64,000 bases of DNA from Aristolochia californica (Eukaryota; Streptophyta; Magnoliopsida; Piperales; Aristolochiaceae), in contig JARWKL010000009.1 of assembly GCA_029961685.1 (NCBI GenBank), positions 10,135,758-10,199,757 on the forward strand, read 5' to 3'. Positions 42,741 to 54,300 of this stretch are shown here, piece after piece. The notes beneath the pieces are model-generated. The model made no database searches and was not told where the DNA came from. It saw only the letters and a program-made list of their open reading frames with translations. The position numbers were made by a program, and so were the translations under genes. The number at the start of each line of letters is the position of its first letter. The first letter of the stretch is position 1.

Positions 42741-43282
42741 AATTCTGTCCTGACTTTAAGATATGTAAACATTTAATGAAGAGAGTTTGCAGAAGGATGT
42801 CCCAACTAATTGTGCCATAAAATTGTCTCATTTTCAGTAGTAGAAACCATATTGATTTTTGGCACGTACAAGTAGTAAAGCCCCCCTTGTTCATGGCCTC
42901 CACCAATCACCTGCTTCATTACAAGATCCTGAAAGACACATGAAGTGGGTGAGAAGGTAACCAAGCAATAAAAATAGTGTGTAAGCTGACTAATAGATAA
43001 TAGGTTCAAAGGAAAAGTAGGAACAAAAAGAATATCAGTGAGCGGAAGTGATGGGGTGACAGAAGTGGAACCTTTTCCTTGGACTTTGGTTTGGGAACCG
43101 TCAGCTATGGTAACAAACTTGTGTGAAAGACTCGGAGATAGATAATGTAATAAATTTTTATTGCCTGTAAGATGCTCGAAGGCTCCTGAATCAATTATCC
43201 AAGATGAAGATGAGGCAGATAGCATACTTGAAGCGGTAGTGGCAGCAGTAGTTGCGGAGGAACTAGGAGAAGAACCAAGCAT
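42718..43282 (-). pseudogene. Copia protease and GAG-pre-integrase (CopG)
   Basis: An open frame at 42806-43282 starts MLGSSPSSSATTAATT and holds the protease site WIIDSGAFEHLTG, with Asp-Ser-Gly intact, then FVTIADGSQTKVQGKGSTS and LNLLSISQLTHYFYC. The pre-integrase segment (GGLYYLYVPK, then ETILWHN) ends at a stop near 42806; the HPS region continues broken to 42718. Confidence 0.8.
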
Positions 43283-43324
43283 TCTTCATTTTCTGAAATA
43301 GCTCATACTCTTCGTCAGTAATAT

Positions 43325-44222
43325 TTATTTGTGTAACTGTTGTTGTGGGATGTTTTTCTTTGTATCACTCATAAAGGCTTGATTAGCCCTTGTCAATTCT
43401 GACTTTTCATTTGCTTTATAGCATATTTCTTTATAATGGCCATATTTTCCACAATAAGTGCATGCCCTGTAACGGCACTGATCTATAGTGTGGCCAAAAT
43501 ATTTACAATGAGTACATTTGGTATCATCTTTTCTGCTAGCACCAATCCTTCCACCTCTTCCTCTGCCCCCTTTATAACCTCTACCTCGGCCTCGGCCGCG
43601 GTCAGATAATGATCCTCTATGATCAAAATACATAGCGGATGATACATTAGAGGAAGAAGTGTCTGGAATACGAAGCAGTGTTACACACACATCATCAAAC
43701 TTTGGGACAGTAGAAGCACTCAAAAGTTGACTCTTAGCAATCTCAAGATGAGGTTTAACATTTACAAGAAAAATAGCAGTAATTAAGGCTTCCTTTTGTT
43801 TGTCTTGGATAGAAATATCAGTGGTTGAGGGCTGAGCTAACTTCCACTCTTGAAGAAAGCCTCTAAAGCGGGCCAAGTACTCATGAATATTTTCTCCTTG
43901 TTTAGTATTCAACATTCTTTGGAGCACGTGTCTCCCAAATTTGTTTAGCCGTATCAAGATGAATAACATTACTAGAGACATGTTCTTCCATGCTATTTAT
44001 TAGCCAACCAATTACCAAAGTATCATTCTTCAGCCATTTCATATAAAAAATATCATCTTCATCAACAGGTGGTCCTCGGGTAGTGAGGTGACCAAGTAGG
44101 TCTTTTTTTATAAGAAACCTCCGAACCGATGTGGACCAACTCATAAAATTTGATACCCCACATAAGGGTATGGTGATGATTCTCAGTATATCACCTTTGA
44201 TATTCATATTTTCGTCAACCAT
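43325..44222 (-). pseudogene. Copia gag with two zinc knuckles (CopG)
   Basis: Starts MVDENMNIKGDILRIITIPL at 44222. The first piece ends at 43902 after a frameshift, and the second (43325-43981) continues with GENIHEYLARFRGFLQEWKL. It has an RG-rich RNA-binding tract (DRGRGRGRGYKGGRGRGGR) and two CX2CX4HX4C knuckles (CTHCKYFGHTIDQC and CTYCGKYGHYKEIC). CopA gag has only one recognisable knuckle. One frameshift near 43910-43980 is the main visible lesion. Confidence 0.85.
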
Positions 44223-44704
44223 GATAGGCCTTTCTTCAAAAAAAAATTCTAATAATAACACCAAGTAACACTTCTTCAATCAACTCAATGTATGGGAAAA
44301 GTTTAGCATCAAAGCTAAATTATTATTCTTATTTTTCTTCTTCAAAAACCACTCATAAGATACTCAATAACATTCTTCTATATCAAGGAACTCTTATCCC
44401 ACGAAAAAAATCCAATAATCTGAGTATGGACTGGTCTTGGTAAATAGAATTTCCAAAGCGATAAAACTGTTTTGATAGCTCCTTCTAGATAGAGAGGCAT
44501 GCATATCCATAACATAAAAAGATGAAAGCATTCACATATTCATCCTTGAATCATCTTCTAAATTTGAAAACCAGTAGCATAAAAAAAAAATTTTGAACAC
44601 TTATCTCTCGACTTGTGTTCTTCCTGCATAAAAGAGCCTTCTTTGAGTGGTGTTGATCATCCCTTCTCTAGAGCATTAATTTGACGAGGGACCCTAAATA
44701 TAAT
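44223..44704 (-). other. CopG leader
   Basis: About 480 bp of AT-rich sequence between primer site and gag; no coding sequence seen. Confidence 0.6.
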
Positions 44705-44716
44705 GCTCTGATACTA
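44705..44716 (-). other. Primer-binding site of CopG
   Basis: The plus strand reads GCTCTGATACTA, one change from the initiator-Met site complement, directly before the LTR at 44717. Confidence 0.85.
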
Positions 44717-45029
44717 TGTTGGATTTATGATCCCTTTTCCATAATTCTGAGCAAGAGAAAGAAGAAAGAAAAAAGAGAAAAGGGAAGAAGAGCTCTTGGG
44801 TAGAGAGAAGAAAAAATAAAAGAGCAAAGAGAGGTTGCACCCAGCAAAGGGAGAGAGAAAGAAAGTAACTCGAGAATGAGATCTGTAACATGATTAATTC
44901 TGAATTATAACACCTCTATTTATAGTAGAAGAGGAGGTATAGTCCTTATATAATTATCCTTTCAATCCTAATTACATTCCAACTCTGACTCTCTAAGATA
45001 AGTCTATTTAAACCAAACTACTAGATGCA

Positions 45030-45918
45030 TGTTATGGTCCCGGGTCATGCATCGAGTAACACGGCGTGGGATTTGTGAATCCAGCACTAGTCTTGAGTTG
45101 CTGGACTCGATAAGGAGGGTTGGAGATCCGTTCTTTGAATGGTCTTCCACACGTGATCAGTCTCCCTTTTGATGAACCCCTCTAGTGCTAGAATTATAGC
45201 TAGAATTGAAATATTATCTCGTGGAGTGAGGATTGAAAGAGGTACTTTTTCTTGCTCACATAAATTAGGGTTTCAACCCTGATTTGGTTGCTGCTCGTGC
45301 TAGGATTGAAGTCCTAGCTTAGGGGGTAGCCTTGGCTCACGTTGATGGTTGTTTCTGCTCTGTTTCCGTGATGACTCCCAAACTAGAGGAGTTGCACTAG
45401 TCCTTCACGTGGAAGAACCAGAAACTCTTCATTTTTCTACTTGTCAAGAGGGTTAGAACCCTTGCTTGTTGTTGATGCTGAGGAGGAGGGAAGACCCTCT
45501 CCTTGGCCTCGAAAAAGGGGCAGGAAGCTCCTCTTCCAACAATGGATGATGATGGATGAAGGTGGATGAAGATGGATGGCAATGGAGAGTGAAGGAAAGG
45601 TTGGATTTTTGGAGTAAACCCTAAACTCGAGATCAAGAGGTGATCTCAACCTGTTTACACTAGGTTATTCTAAAATCTCAAAGCTTACCTATTTCATTCA
45701 TTCTTTCCTTTAAATAGATCACGTCATGGAGTTTTAGGGTTAGGGTTACAATAATTTCCCATAATGCCCCTACATATAAAATTAATTAGAAATAACTCCT
45801 ACTTAAAACAATATAAGAAATAAATCCTACTCAAAATAATATAAGAAATAAATCCTATTGAGTGAGTTGTTGTTGTCTCCTTCGTTGTGTGACTTGGTGT
45901 GCTATTGAGTCCACAACA
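45030..45918 (-). repeat. 3' LTR of GypK (889 bp)
   Basis: TGTTATGGTCCCGGG to GAGTCCACAACA on the plus strand. It carries the uninterrupted version of the site where GypL entered the other LTR (CATTCATTCTTTCC at 45695-45708). Confidence 0.9.
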
Positions 45919-45930
45919 TCTGCCTCCCCA
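45919..45930 (-). other. Polypurine tract of GypK
   Basis: The minus strand reads TGGGGAGGCAGA beside the 3' LTR. Confidence 0.75.
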
Positions 45931-46570
45931 TGGAGAAAGAGCTTGTCCTCAAGCTCAAAAGCTGGGTAGAATTTTTTGAAGATGTCCACACGTTCCCATG
46001 TTGCAGCTGGGGTCAGTGTCTGTCCACTGAACGAGAATCTCCCAATGGTCATTGGTCAGCCGAGTGCGTAACACCGTAGTTGGGTTAAGAATAACCTCGC
46101 CATTATCAACTGGTGGCAAGAATGGACTGGATATAGGCTGCGCTCCGGAATGTGGCTTCACAAGAGAGACATGAAACACATCATGAATTTTAGACGTGTC
46201 TGATAATTTGAGCTGATAGGTGACTGGTCCCATGCGGCGAAGAATGGGAAACGGTCAGAAAAATCTGTGGGAGAGCTAATGTCATGGAGATCCCACAAGA
46301 GTCTGCTAATGGTAGGGCTGGAGCCATAGCCACACATACTCCCCAACCTCAAAAGAGACCTCATGATGGCCTTTTTCGTAGACATCCTTCATCTGAGCTT
46401 GGGTGCGTTGTAGCCGTTCTGTGATACTCTGTAGCAGCAGATCCCGGTCCATGAGTGCTTGATCAATCGCGTCCATGCGGGTGGACCCGAGGTTGTACGA
46501 GAGAAGGTGAGGTGGATCCCGGCCATATATAACCCGAAAAGGAGTGGATTGCAAGGCAGAGTGGAACAAA
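45931..46570 (-). pseudogene. Gypsy integrase C-terminus and tail (GypK)
   Basis: Pieces at 46306-46569 (PFRVIYGRDPPHLLSYNLGS, then VGEYVWLWLQPYH), 45955-46233 (GPVTYQLKLSDTSKIHDVFH, VSLVKPHSGAQPI) and 45855-46052 (FELEDKLFLHGEADVVDS). The segment between them (TTVLRTRLTNDHWEILVQWT) is where chromoviruses carry a chromodomain; it reads chromodomain-like (EILVQWTD) but is short and frameshifted. Confidence 0.75.
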
Positions 46571-47501
46571 GTGTTGTAACACTATTCGGCCCATGGAAGC
46601 CATTGAACCCATTGCCGCGGATGATCACCCACCAAGCACCGTAGATACATCTCGATGGTGCGGTTCATCACCTCTGTCTACCCGTCTGTCTGTGATGATA
46701 GGTGGAGGAGAACTTCAATTTAGTCCCGCTCAAGCGCAAAAGTTCCCGCCAAAAGGTGCTCACAAAAACTGCATCTCTGTCACTGACAATGGATTCTAGA
46801 ATGCCATGTAAGCGGACTATCTACTCAAGGAAAGTTTGAGCAACCCGTGTTGCCATATAAGGATGAGCCAGCGGTATAAAATATCCGTACATGGAGAATC
46901 TATCAACCACCACGAAAAGTATGGATTTGCTAGAGGATAGGGGTAGACCTTCCACAAAATCCATCGAAATGTCAGCCCAAACCTACGTAGGAAGGGCCAG
47001 AGGCTGGAAAAGACCGAATGGACTCAATTGCTCGGCTTTGTTGCACTGGCAGACCTGACAGTTGCCCACATAAGTCGCAATAGAGGGTTTCATGGCTTGC
47101 CAATAAAAATCAGCTCGAATTCTGTGCAAGGTCTTCTGTATCCCTTTGTGTGTACTGTCATGGTAGGCCGAGAGAATAGCTAGAATCAACTCGAACTCGG
47201 GTGGAAGAAAAAGCCGCTGCTTGTAATAAATAAGTGAATCCTGGATGGACCACTTCGAATTCATTGTCCCTTCCGAAATCTTCTGATGCAGTTCTTGCAG
47301 TGTAGGGTCAGTGGCATGTGCATCTCTCACCAAGTCCAGGATGAGAAAACTCAGCTGGCTGATTGAATAGACCGACTGTTGATCCTCAAAACATCGTGAC
47401 AAGGCATCTGCCACCTTATTTAATCTCCCCGCACAATATTCCACCAAGAAGTCAAACCCCAACAACTTACTGATCCAGTGTTGCTGTGGTGACGTCGTCA
47501 A
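46571..47501 (-). pseudogene. Gypsy integrase, zinc site and core (GypK)
   Basis: An open frame at 46983-47501 covers the RNase H end (GRLNKVADALSRCFEDQQ) and the integrase HHCC site (YHDSTHKGIQKTLHRIRADF, YVGNCQVCQCNKAEQLSPFG). The catalytic core between 46571 and 46982 has no long open frame; the first Asp region and the Gln-Thr-Asp-Gly block are readable only in broken form. Confidence 0.75.
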
Positions 47502-47509
47502 ACGCTATT

Positions 47510-48650
47510 CTAGTAGGAATTTAAGGCTGTAGTGATCTGTGCGTATGAGAAAAGCCCGACCCTAGAGATAAGGCCTCCAATGTTGGACCGCCTTGGCCAA
47601 CCCCATCAATTCGCATTCATAGACTGCTAGCTTGTGATGGCGAACTGCCAACTGTCTGCTAAAATACGCAATAGGATGGCCCAGGTGCTGTAAAACGGCC
47701 CCAATGCCCACGCCCAAACCTTCACACTCTACCACGAACAATTCGTCAAAGTTGGGAAGTTGTAATACTGGCGCGGATGCGAGGGCAGCTTTGAGTGCCG
47801 CAAACAACTTGGTCGCCTCCTCATTCGAAATAAAGAAATTTTTCTTGAGCAGACTAGTCAATGGTGCTACCACCGGTCCATAGTTCTGAATAAATTTGCG
47901 GTGGTAGCCCGCAAGACCCAAAAAACCCCATAATGCAGAACAAGATTGTGGCTTCGGCCACTCGTGAATAACTCGGATCTTCTCAGGATCCACCGTAACC
48001 CCCTCATGTGAGATAATGTGTCCCAGATACCCCACACGTGAAGCCGCAATAGAACACTTGGAATGTTTCATATAGAGCTGATGTGCTCGTAACAAGTCGA
48101 AAAAAGTCCTCAAGTGTGCCAAGTGCTCCTCAACCAACTTGCTATATATAAGAATATCATCGAAAAACACAAGAACAAAATTTTGAAGATAGGGGATAAA
48201 TACCTCATTCATCAAAGCTTGAAAAGTGGAGGGTGCACTGGATAACCCGAACAACATGATGACAAACTCAAAGTAGCCATGGTGCGTGCGGAACGCCGTC
48301 TTCTCGATATTAGAGGGGTGCATCCGGACCTGATGGAATCCCGAACGGAGGTCGAATTTAGTGAATAACCACGACCCATGTAACTCATCCAGGAGCTCAT
48401 CCACTACCGGAATCAGAAACTTGTCTTTCACTGTCTGCACATTCAACTCTCGATAATCCACGCAGAACCTCCATGTCCCATCATATTTCTTCACAAGTAA
48501 GACGGGTGAAGAGAATGGGGAGCAACTGGGACGAATAAGACCATGTTTCAACATCTCCTAGCATTGACACTCTATCTCGTCTTTCTGAAGGTGTGGGTAA
48601 CGATACGATCGCACGACCACTACCTCAGATCCTGGTTTTAGACAGATCAT
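47510..48650 (-). pseudogene. Gypsy reverse transcriptase and RNase H (GypK)
   Basis: A 330-codon open frame at 47562-48554, preceded by a TAG at 48558-48560 where the family reads through. It contains the fingers block (SSPVLLVKKYDGTWRFCVDY), motif A (LFTKFDLRSGFHQVRM), motif C (VLVFFDDILIYSK) and RNase H (FVVECEGLGVGIGAVLQHLG). In RNase H the first catalytic Asp is Glu (the family reads ECDASG). The fingers block is the segment missing from GypL, so this copy serves as its reference. Confidence 0.85.
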
Positions 48651-48794
48651 GTGGTCACAGTGCCTCAGGGGAGGCAAACCCAAAGGCTCCTGGAAGAGGT
48701 AAGAGAACTCCTCAACCAGACCATCACTAGTACTATCAGGCTATTCCTGTGTCTGCAAATTGTGTATGCGGTGGGCCCTGTCCACCTGACAGCC

Positions 48795-49187
48795 CTATAA
48801 GAGCACCCGACTCCCGGCCAAATCAATGCTCATGGTTAAAGCCGAAAAGTCCCACAGAATGGGCCCTAACATTTGTAACCATTTATTGCCTAATACCATA
48901 TCAAATCCCGCCAAGGGAATAACAAAAAATTCAGCATTAAATGAAGTAGAGCAAATGGAAAAAGTTACCGCCTTACTAATCCCATAGCTAGGGACCTTCT
49001 CGCCATTGGCCACTGAGACGGTGGTTATCGGATGAGTGTGTATCTGGAGCTGGAGATGTTGTGCGGCTGTCAAACTCAAAAAATTGTGTGTACTCCCCGA
49101 GTCGACTAGTCCCACCAATTCTCGGTCGATGACATGAGGTCGGACTTGCATTGTATTAGGCGATTTCTGCCCAATAATAGCATGCAA
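48795..49187 (-). pseudogene. Gypsy protease (GypK)
   Basis: Open frame with the aspartic-protease site ELVGLVDSGSTHNFLSL and the second conserved part FFVIPLAGFDMVLGNKWLQ, both as in GypL (residues about 450-540). Stops on both sides separate it from gag and RT. Confidence 0.82.
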
Positions 49188-49292
49188 GGATATCTCCGGT
49201 GGTTACTCAAGAATATCCTCTGGCTCCTCTGGATCCTCTGAATCCTCCACCTCGAGCCAAAAAAATTGTTTACATTGGTGCCCTACCCGATA

Positions 49293-50398
49293 CTACTCAT
49301 CGTAGTTATAACATAAATTTTTGGACCACCTTTCTGCCATCTCCGCACTCGTTAATATTTTGATAAAGTTCCGTAGGGGAACTGCACTCATTACTAGGGT
49401 GGGATCAGCTACCCGAGTCGTAGTCGGAGTGTGTTTGGAGGATGGGGCTGCTGGAGATGCTCCCTGAGATGAAGTATAACGGCGCCCTTGCCACGTGGAG
49501 GAAGTGTTCCTCTCACCCGACCAACCCGGCTTACGTTGCTGCAACTATTGTCATTGTTCCATTGCTCGGGCCATATTCATTGCATGAGCTAAATCCATAG
49601 GCATAAGGAGACCTGCTGTGAATAGGGAGACCTATTGGTCAACTAATACCCTCTCACCAACACGAGCCAACTTTTCCTGGAACAGTTTTTGATATTGTTC
49701 CACCGAACCAGTTTGTCGCAATAGGACTAACTCCCTCAGGGGGTTGCTAATGGCGAGAGGGCCAAATCTAACTGTGCATAGATTTTTAAATTCTCCCCCA
49801 GTCATCCCTGGTCTCTCTTTCTCTACTTGAGTAACCCATAACATGGCTTCATCTGTCATATGGAAAGAGGTTAGTTGCACCTTATCCCATTCAGTAGTCC
49901 CTTGGTTAAAAAAAAAAATTCACATCTATGCAACCAAATTAAGGGATCAACTGAACCATTGAAAGAGGGGAACTCTAACTTGGTGTACCTTGGAATTGTG
50001 CCTCCATGCTGGGGTCCTTGGACAGCAATGCGCCCAGGCCACTGCTCCCCTCTTCTGTGATATGGTTGAGCAACCTCTCTCACTTTGGGACTCTGATGTC
50101 TCTCTACCCTCAACTCCATTGGCATGCTGATGACTCGGCTCATCTCTTCTTCCAAACCACAAACCTTCCCCAACACTGGTTGTGCTGTTTCAAGGCTATC
50201 TTCTATCTTTTGTATCCTGATTTGGATTTCTTCATTGCTGAGAGTTTTCCCCATATTACCCTGCTCTGATACCACGTTATTACGGTCTCGGGTCATGGAT
50301 CGAGTAACACGGCATGGGATTTGTGAATCCAGCACTGGTCTTGAGTTGTTGGACTCTGTAAGGAGGGTTAAAGACCCCTTCTTTGACTGGTCTTCCAC
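49293..50398 (-). pseudogene. Gypsy gag (GypK), starting inside the 5' LTR
   Basis: Open pieces 49871-50398, 49632-49880 and 49293-49544. The first begins inside the LTR (LTR edge at 50275). Its first ~41 codons are LTR sequence ending RVTRSMTRDRNN, and the next codons (VVSEQG) are the primer-binding site itself. The gag core follows: PLIWLHRCEFFF, EFKNLCTVRFGPLAISNPLR and VEQYQKLFQEKLARVGERV. The knuckle region near 49300 reads KNLCYNYDE, with a lost second Cys. Confidence 0.8.
50263..50274 (-). other. Primer-binding site of GypK
   Basis: The plus strand reads GCTCTGATACCA, a perfect initiator-Met complement, adjoining the 5' LTR at 50275. In the gag frame it encodes part of VVSEQ. Confidence 0.9.
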
Positions 50399-50947
50399 AT
50401 GTGATCAGTCTCCCTTTTGATGAACCCCTCTAGTGCTAGAATTATAGCTAGAAATGAAATATTATCACGTGGAGAGAGGATTGAAAGAGGTACCTTTTCT
50501 TGCTCACTTAAATCAGGGTTTCAACCTTGATTTGGTTGCTGCTTGTGCTAGGATTGAAGTCTTTACTGAGGGGGTAGCCTTGGCTCACGTTGATGGCTAT
50601 TTATGCTCTGTTTTCATGATGACTCCCAAACTAGAGGAGTTGCACTAGTCCTTCACATGGAAGAAGCAAAAACTCTTCCTTTTTCTGCTCGTCAAGAGGG
50701 TTAGAACCCCTATTTGTTGTTGACGCTAAGGAGGAGGGAAGACCCTCTCTTTGGGCTCGGAAAAGGGGCAGGAAGCTCCTCTTCCAACAATGGATGATGA
50801 TGGATGAAGGTGGATGAAGATGGATGGCAATGGAGAGTGAAGGATAGGTTGGTTTTTTGGAGTAAACCCTAAACTCGAGATGAAGAAGTGATATCAGCCT
50901 GTTTACACTAGGTTATTCTAAAATCTCAAAGCTTACCTATTTCATTC

Positions 50948-51324
50948 TGTTATGGACTCCATAGCATCAAGAGTGGCTAACCGGAGAAGAGAATAGATGG
51001 AGTAAACTTGTATTTTAGTACCTTAGGGGTTTAATTGTAATTTGAAGTTCCATAAGGGTTTAATTGTAATTATAGAACCTTTGATGTTTTCCTTGACCTA
51101 TTTAGGGCGTCAAGTGAAGGAATGAAGACAAGCATTGATCATTAGTCTAAATGAGATCAGGTTCTCTCTCAAAAGAGGCCTAACGTGGGAGCTCCTTTCA
51201 AGGCTTCCTTCCTTCACCATTGGGCGTTCCAAGAGCCCCAAATCCTTCCCTTCCTCATCATTCAATCTGGAAGCTAGAGGAGATCGCCGGGTGACTCGAT
51301 CCATGGCTAGAGAGCCTAACAACA
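50948..51324 (+). repeat. 5' LTR of GypL (377 bp)
   Basis: TGTTATGGACTCC to CTAACAACA, followed at once by the primer site. It aligns with the GypJ LTR at 41214-41601. Confidence 0.88.
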
Positions 51325-54300
51325 TGGTATCAGACAGGACCACCCTTGGTGATTCCTCTTCACCTGCAGAAATTCGAAATTTTGTGGAAGAAAACCATGT
51401 TGGTCTTCAATCTCAAATCAATGGCTTGGAGGGAAAATTCCAGATGTTGCTGTCACGCATGGAAGAAGGATTCACCCAGCTTTCAGTCCAGATGGCATCC
51501 TCATCACGTCCAGCAGATCCTCTCAACCCTCTGCCAACGCCTCCACCTCCTCCCCTGCGCCAAACACCTCAACCTCGTGGGGGCCTCAATCCAGCCCCTC
51601 CTACCGTGCCAAGGTACACAAAGCTTGATTTTCCAACGTATGATGGGTCCTCCGACCCTTTAATGTGGTTGCACAGGTGTGATCATTTCTTTTCCAATCA
51701 AGGAACTCTGCCCGAAGGCAAGGTTCCATTAGCCGCCTTCCACATGCTCGATGAAGCGCTTATGTGGTTTCATCAATTCAAAAACGAATTTGTGGTCTAT
51801 GATTGGGAATTTTTCAAAGAAAATTGTATGCTACGGTTTGGTCCTCCGCTTCGCAGCAACCCCGTTGGGGATTTGGTCAATCTAAAACAGCTTGACACTA
51901 TAGAACAATATCAGAAATTGTTCCAAGAAAAACTTGCTCGTGCAAGTCATTTGGTCCGACCTGAACTTTATGTCAATTTGTTCACGGCTGGCCTGGTAGA
52001 ACCCCTTCGCCTAGAAGTGGAACTGGAAGCCCCCACCTCCCTAGCCCACGCCATGAATTTGGCAAGAGCATTGGACACCAAACAGCGCCTCTTCCGTGAG
52101 TCCTTAAACAAACGTCCTCCTTGGCAACCTCGCCCACAGCCCCATGGCCCTTATCCCACTCCCCCCAGGCCTCCTCCCAACCAACCATCACCACCACCAC
52201 CAGCCTTTACACCCCCACCAGGATTTATCAAACGTCTGACAAAAGCAGAAATTGATCAGAGGAGGGCTCAGGGCCTATGTTTCAATTGTGATGAGAAATT
52301 CGTCAAGGGCCATCTATGCAAAAGACTATTTTGGGTCGAAATAGAAGACCCCTCAGAGGATGACTTTCAGGAGGATATGGACCAAACCGAGGAGGACACA
52401 CCAGAGATCTCCCTCCATGCCATGACCGGACTGCATAGCACAAATACCATGCAGGTCCATGCCACCATGAACCATCATATTCTGCTAGCACTCGTGGACT
52501 CAGGCAGCACACATAATTTTATAAGCAGCCAGGCAGCACAACAGTTGGGGTTATCACTACAGCAGAAATCAGGAATATCAATCTCAGTGGCTAACGGTGA
52601 CAAGGTCACCACAGTGGGGTTCGGTTCAGCAGTGCCCTTTACTATTGAAGGTCACTCCTTTGTAGCAGATTTTTTGGTCATACCGCTGGCTGGGTTTGAC
52701 CTTGTCTTGGGAATTAAATGGCTACAGCGATTGGGTCCGATCTTATGGGATTTCCAATCCCTGACCATGAGTTTTAACCAGGACACACATCCGATCACCC
52801 TCCATGGCAATAGCGCCCAGAGGCCATGCAGCCTCCACACACTTTCGGTGGATCCTTCAATAGGGGATAACTTAGCTTCATTGTTGGCCGAATATGCTGA
52901 TTTATTTCAGGCACCTGCCGACCTTCCTCCTATAAGAGAGTGTGATCACAGAATTCGTTTGAAGATGGGCACAGAACCAGTGGTAGTGCGTCCCTACCGC
53001 TATCCCCATGTGCAAAAAGATGAGATAGAACGACAATGTCAACAAATGCTACAACAAGATAAATTTCCAATTCCAGTGGTCGATGAATTATTGGATGAGC
53101 TACACGGCTCTCAACTATTTACAAAGTTGGACTTAAAATCTGGCTACCATCAGATTCGGGTTTATTCAGAGGATATCAAAAAAACTGCCTTCCGCACCCA
53201 CCATGGTCACTACGAGTTCTTGGTGATGCCATTCGGGCTATCCAATGCCCCGTCCACCTTTCAAGCGCTTATGAACCAGGTATTTCGCCCTTTCTTACGG
53301 AAGCATGTCTTAGTTTTTTTTGACGATATCCTGGTCTATAGCAAAACTTGGGCAGCACACTTGCATCAATTGAGACAGGTTTTCACCATTCTCCGAGCAC
53401 ACCATTTATTTCTCAATCGTGCCAAATGTGACTTTGCCACATCCGAAGTAGCTTATTTGGGGCATGTGATCTCAGCATCCGGGGTGAAACCAGATTTCAG
53501 CAAGATACAATCGGTGATGGATTGGCCCACACCTCACACCGTTACAGCTTTGAAAGGGTTCCTTGGTCTCGCAGGGTATTATAGAAAATTTATCAAAGAA
53601 TACGGTCACCTGGCAGCACCATTGCATAATTTACTGAAGAAGCATGCCTTTCAGTGGTCTCAGTTGGCAGACTCCTCATTTAACAACTTAAAACTGGCAT
53701 TAGCGTCAGCACCAGTTCTCCAATTGCCCAACTTTGCCGAAAATTTCATCATAGAATGCGATGCATCCGGGGGAGGGATTGGTGCCGTCTTGCAGCAACA
53801 GGGTCACCCCATTGCCTATTTCAGCCGCCATCTCGCTCCTCACCATCACAAGTTAGCCACGTATGAAAGGGAACTTATCGGTTTGGCCAAAGCTGTGCAG
53901 CATTGGCGGCCGTATCTGTGGGGCAGACCTTTTGTGATCAGGACAGACCACTGTAGCCTCAAATATTTATTGGAGCAGCGCCTTACTACATCCCCACAAC
54001 AACATTGGCTCAGCAAATTAATGGGATTCGATTTTCAGGTGGAATACAAACCGGGTTATCTCAACAGGGCAGCAGACGCTTTGTCACGCCGGGAACTAGA
54101 GGCTTCACATTTGCACGCATTGAGCCACCCCAAGTTGCCCTTGCTGGACACAATCCGTCAGGATACTAGCCATCATCTAGATCTCCTTGAGTTACAAGCT
54201 CAAATCGAAAACCATTCCAAGGACAAGAACTGGACACTACAGGACGGTCTCATTCTGTATAAAGGACGCATATATCTTCATCCTTCGTCGGTACTCATTC

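Noticed and set aside
50454..50648. Small open frame in the GypK LTR on the plus strand
   Set aside because: Opposite to the element's sense and broken in the other LTR; no domain.
51982..52840. Minus-strand open frames opposite GypL gag-protease
   Set aside because: Antisense shadows of the long GypL frame.
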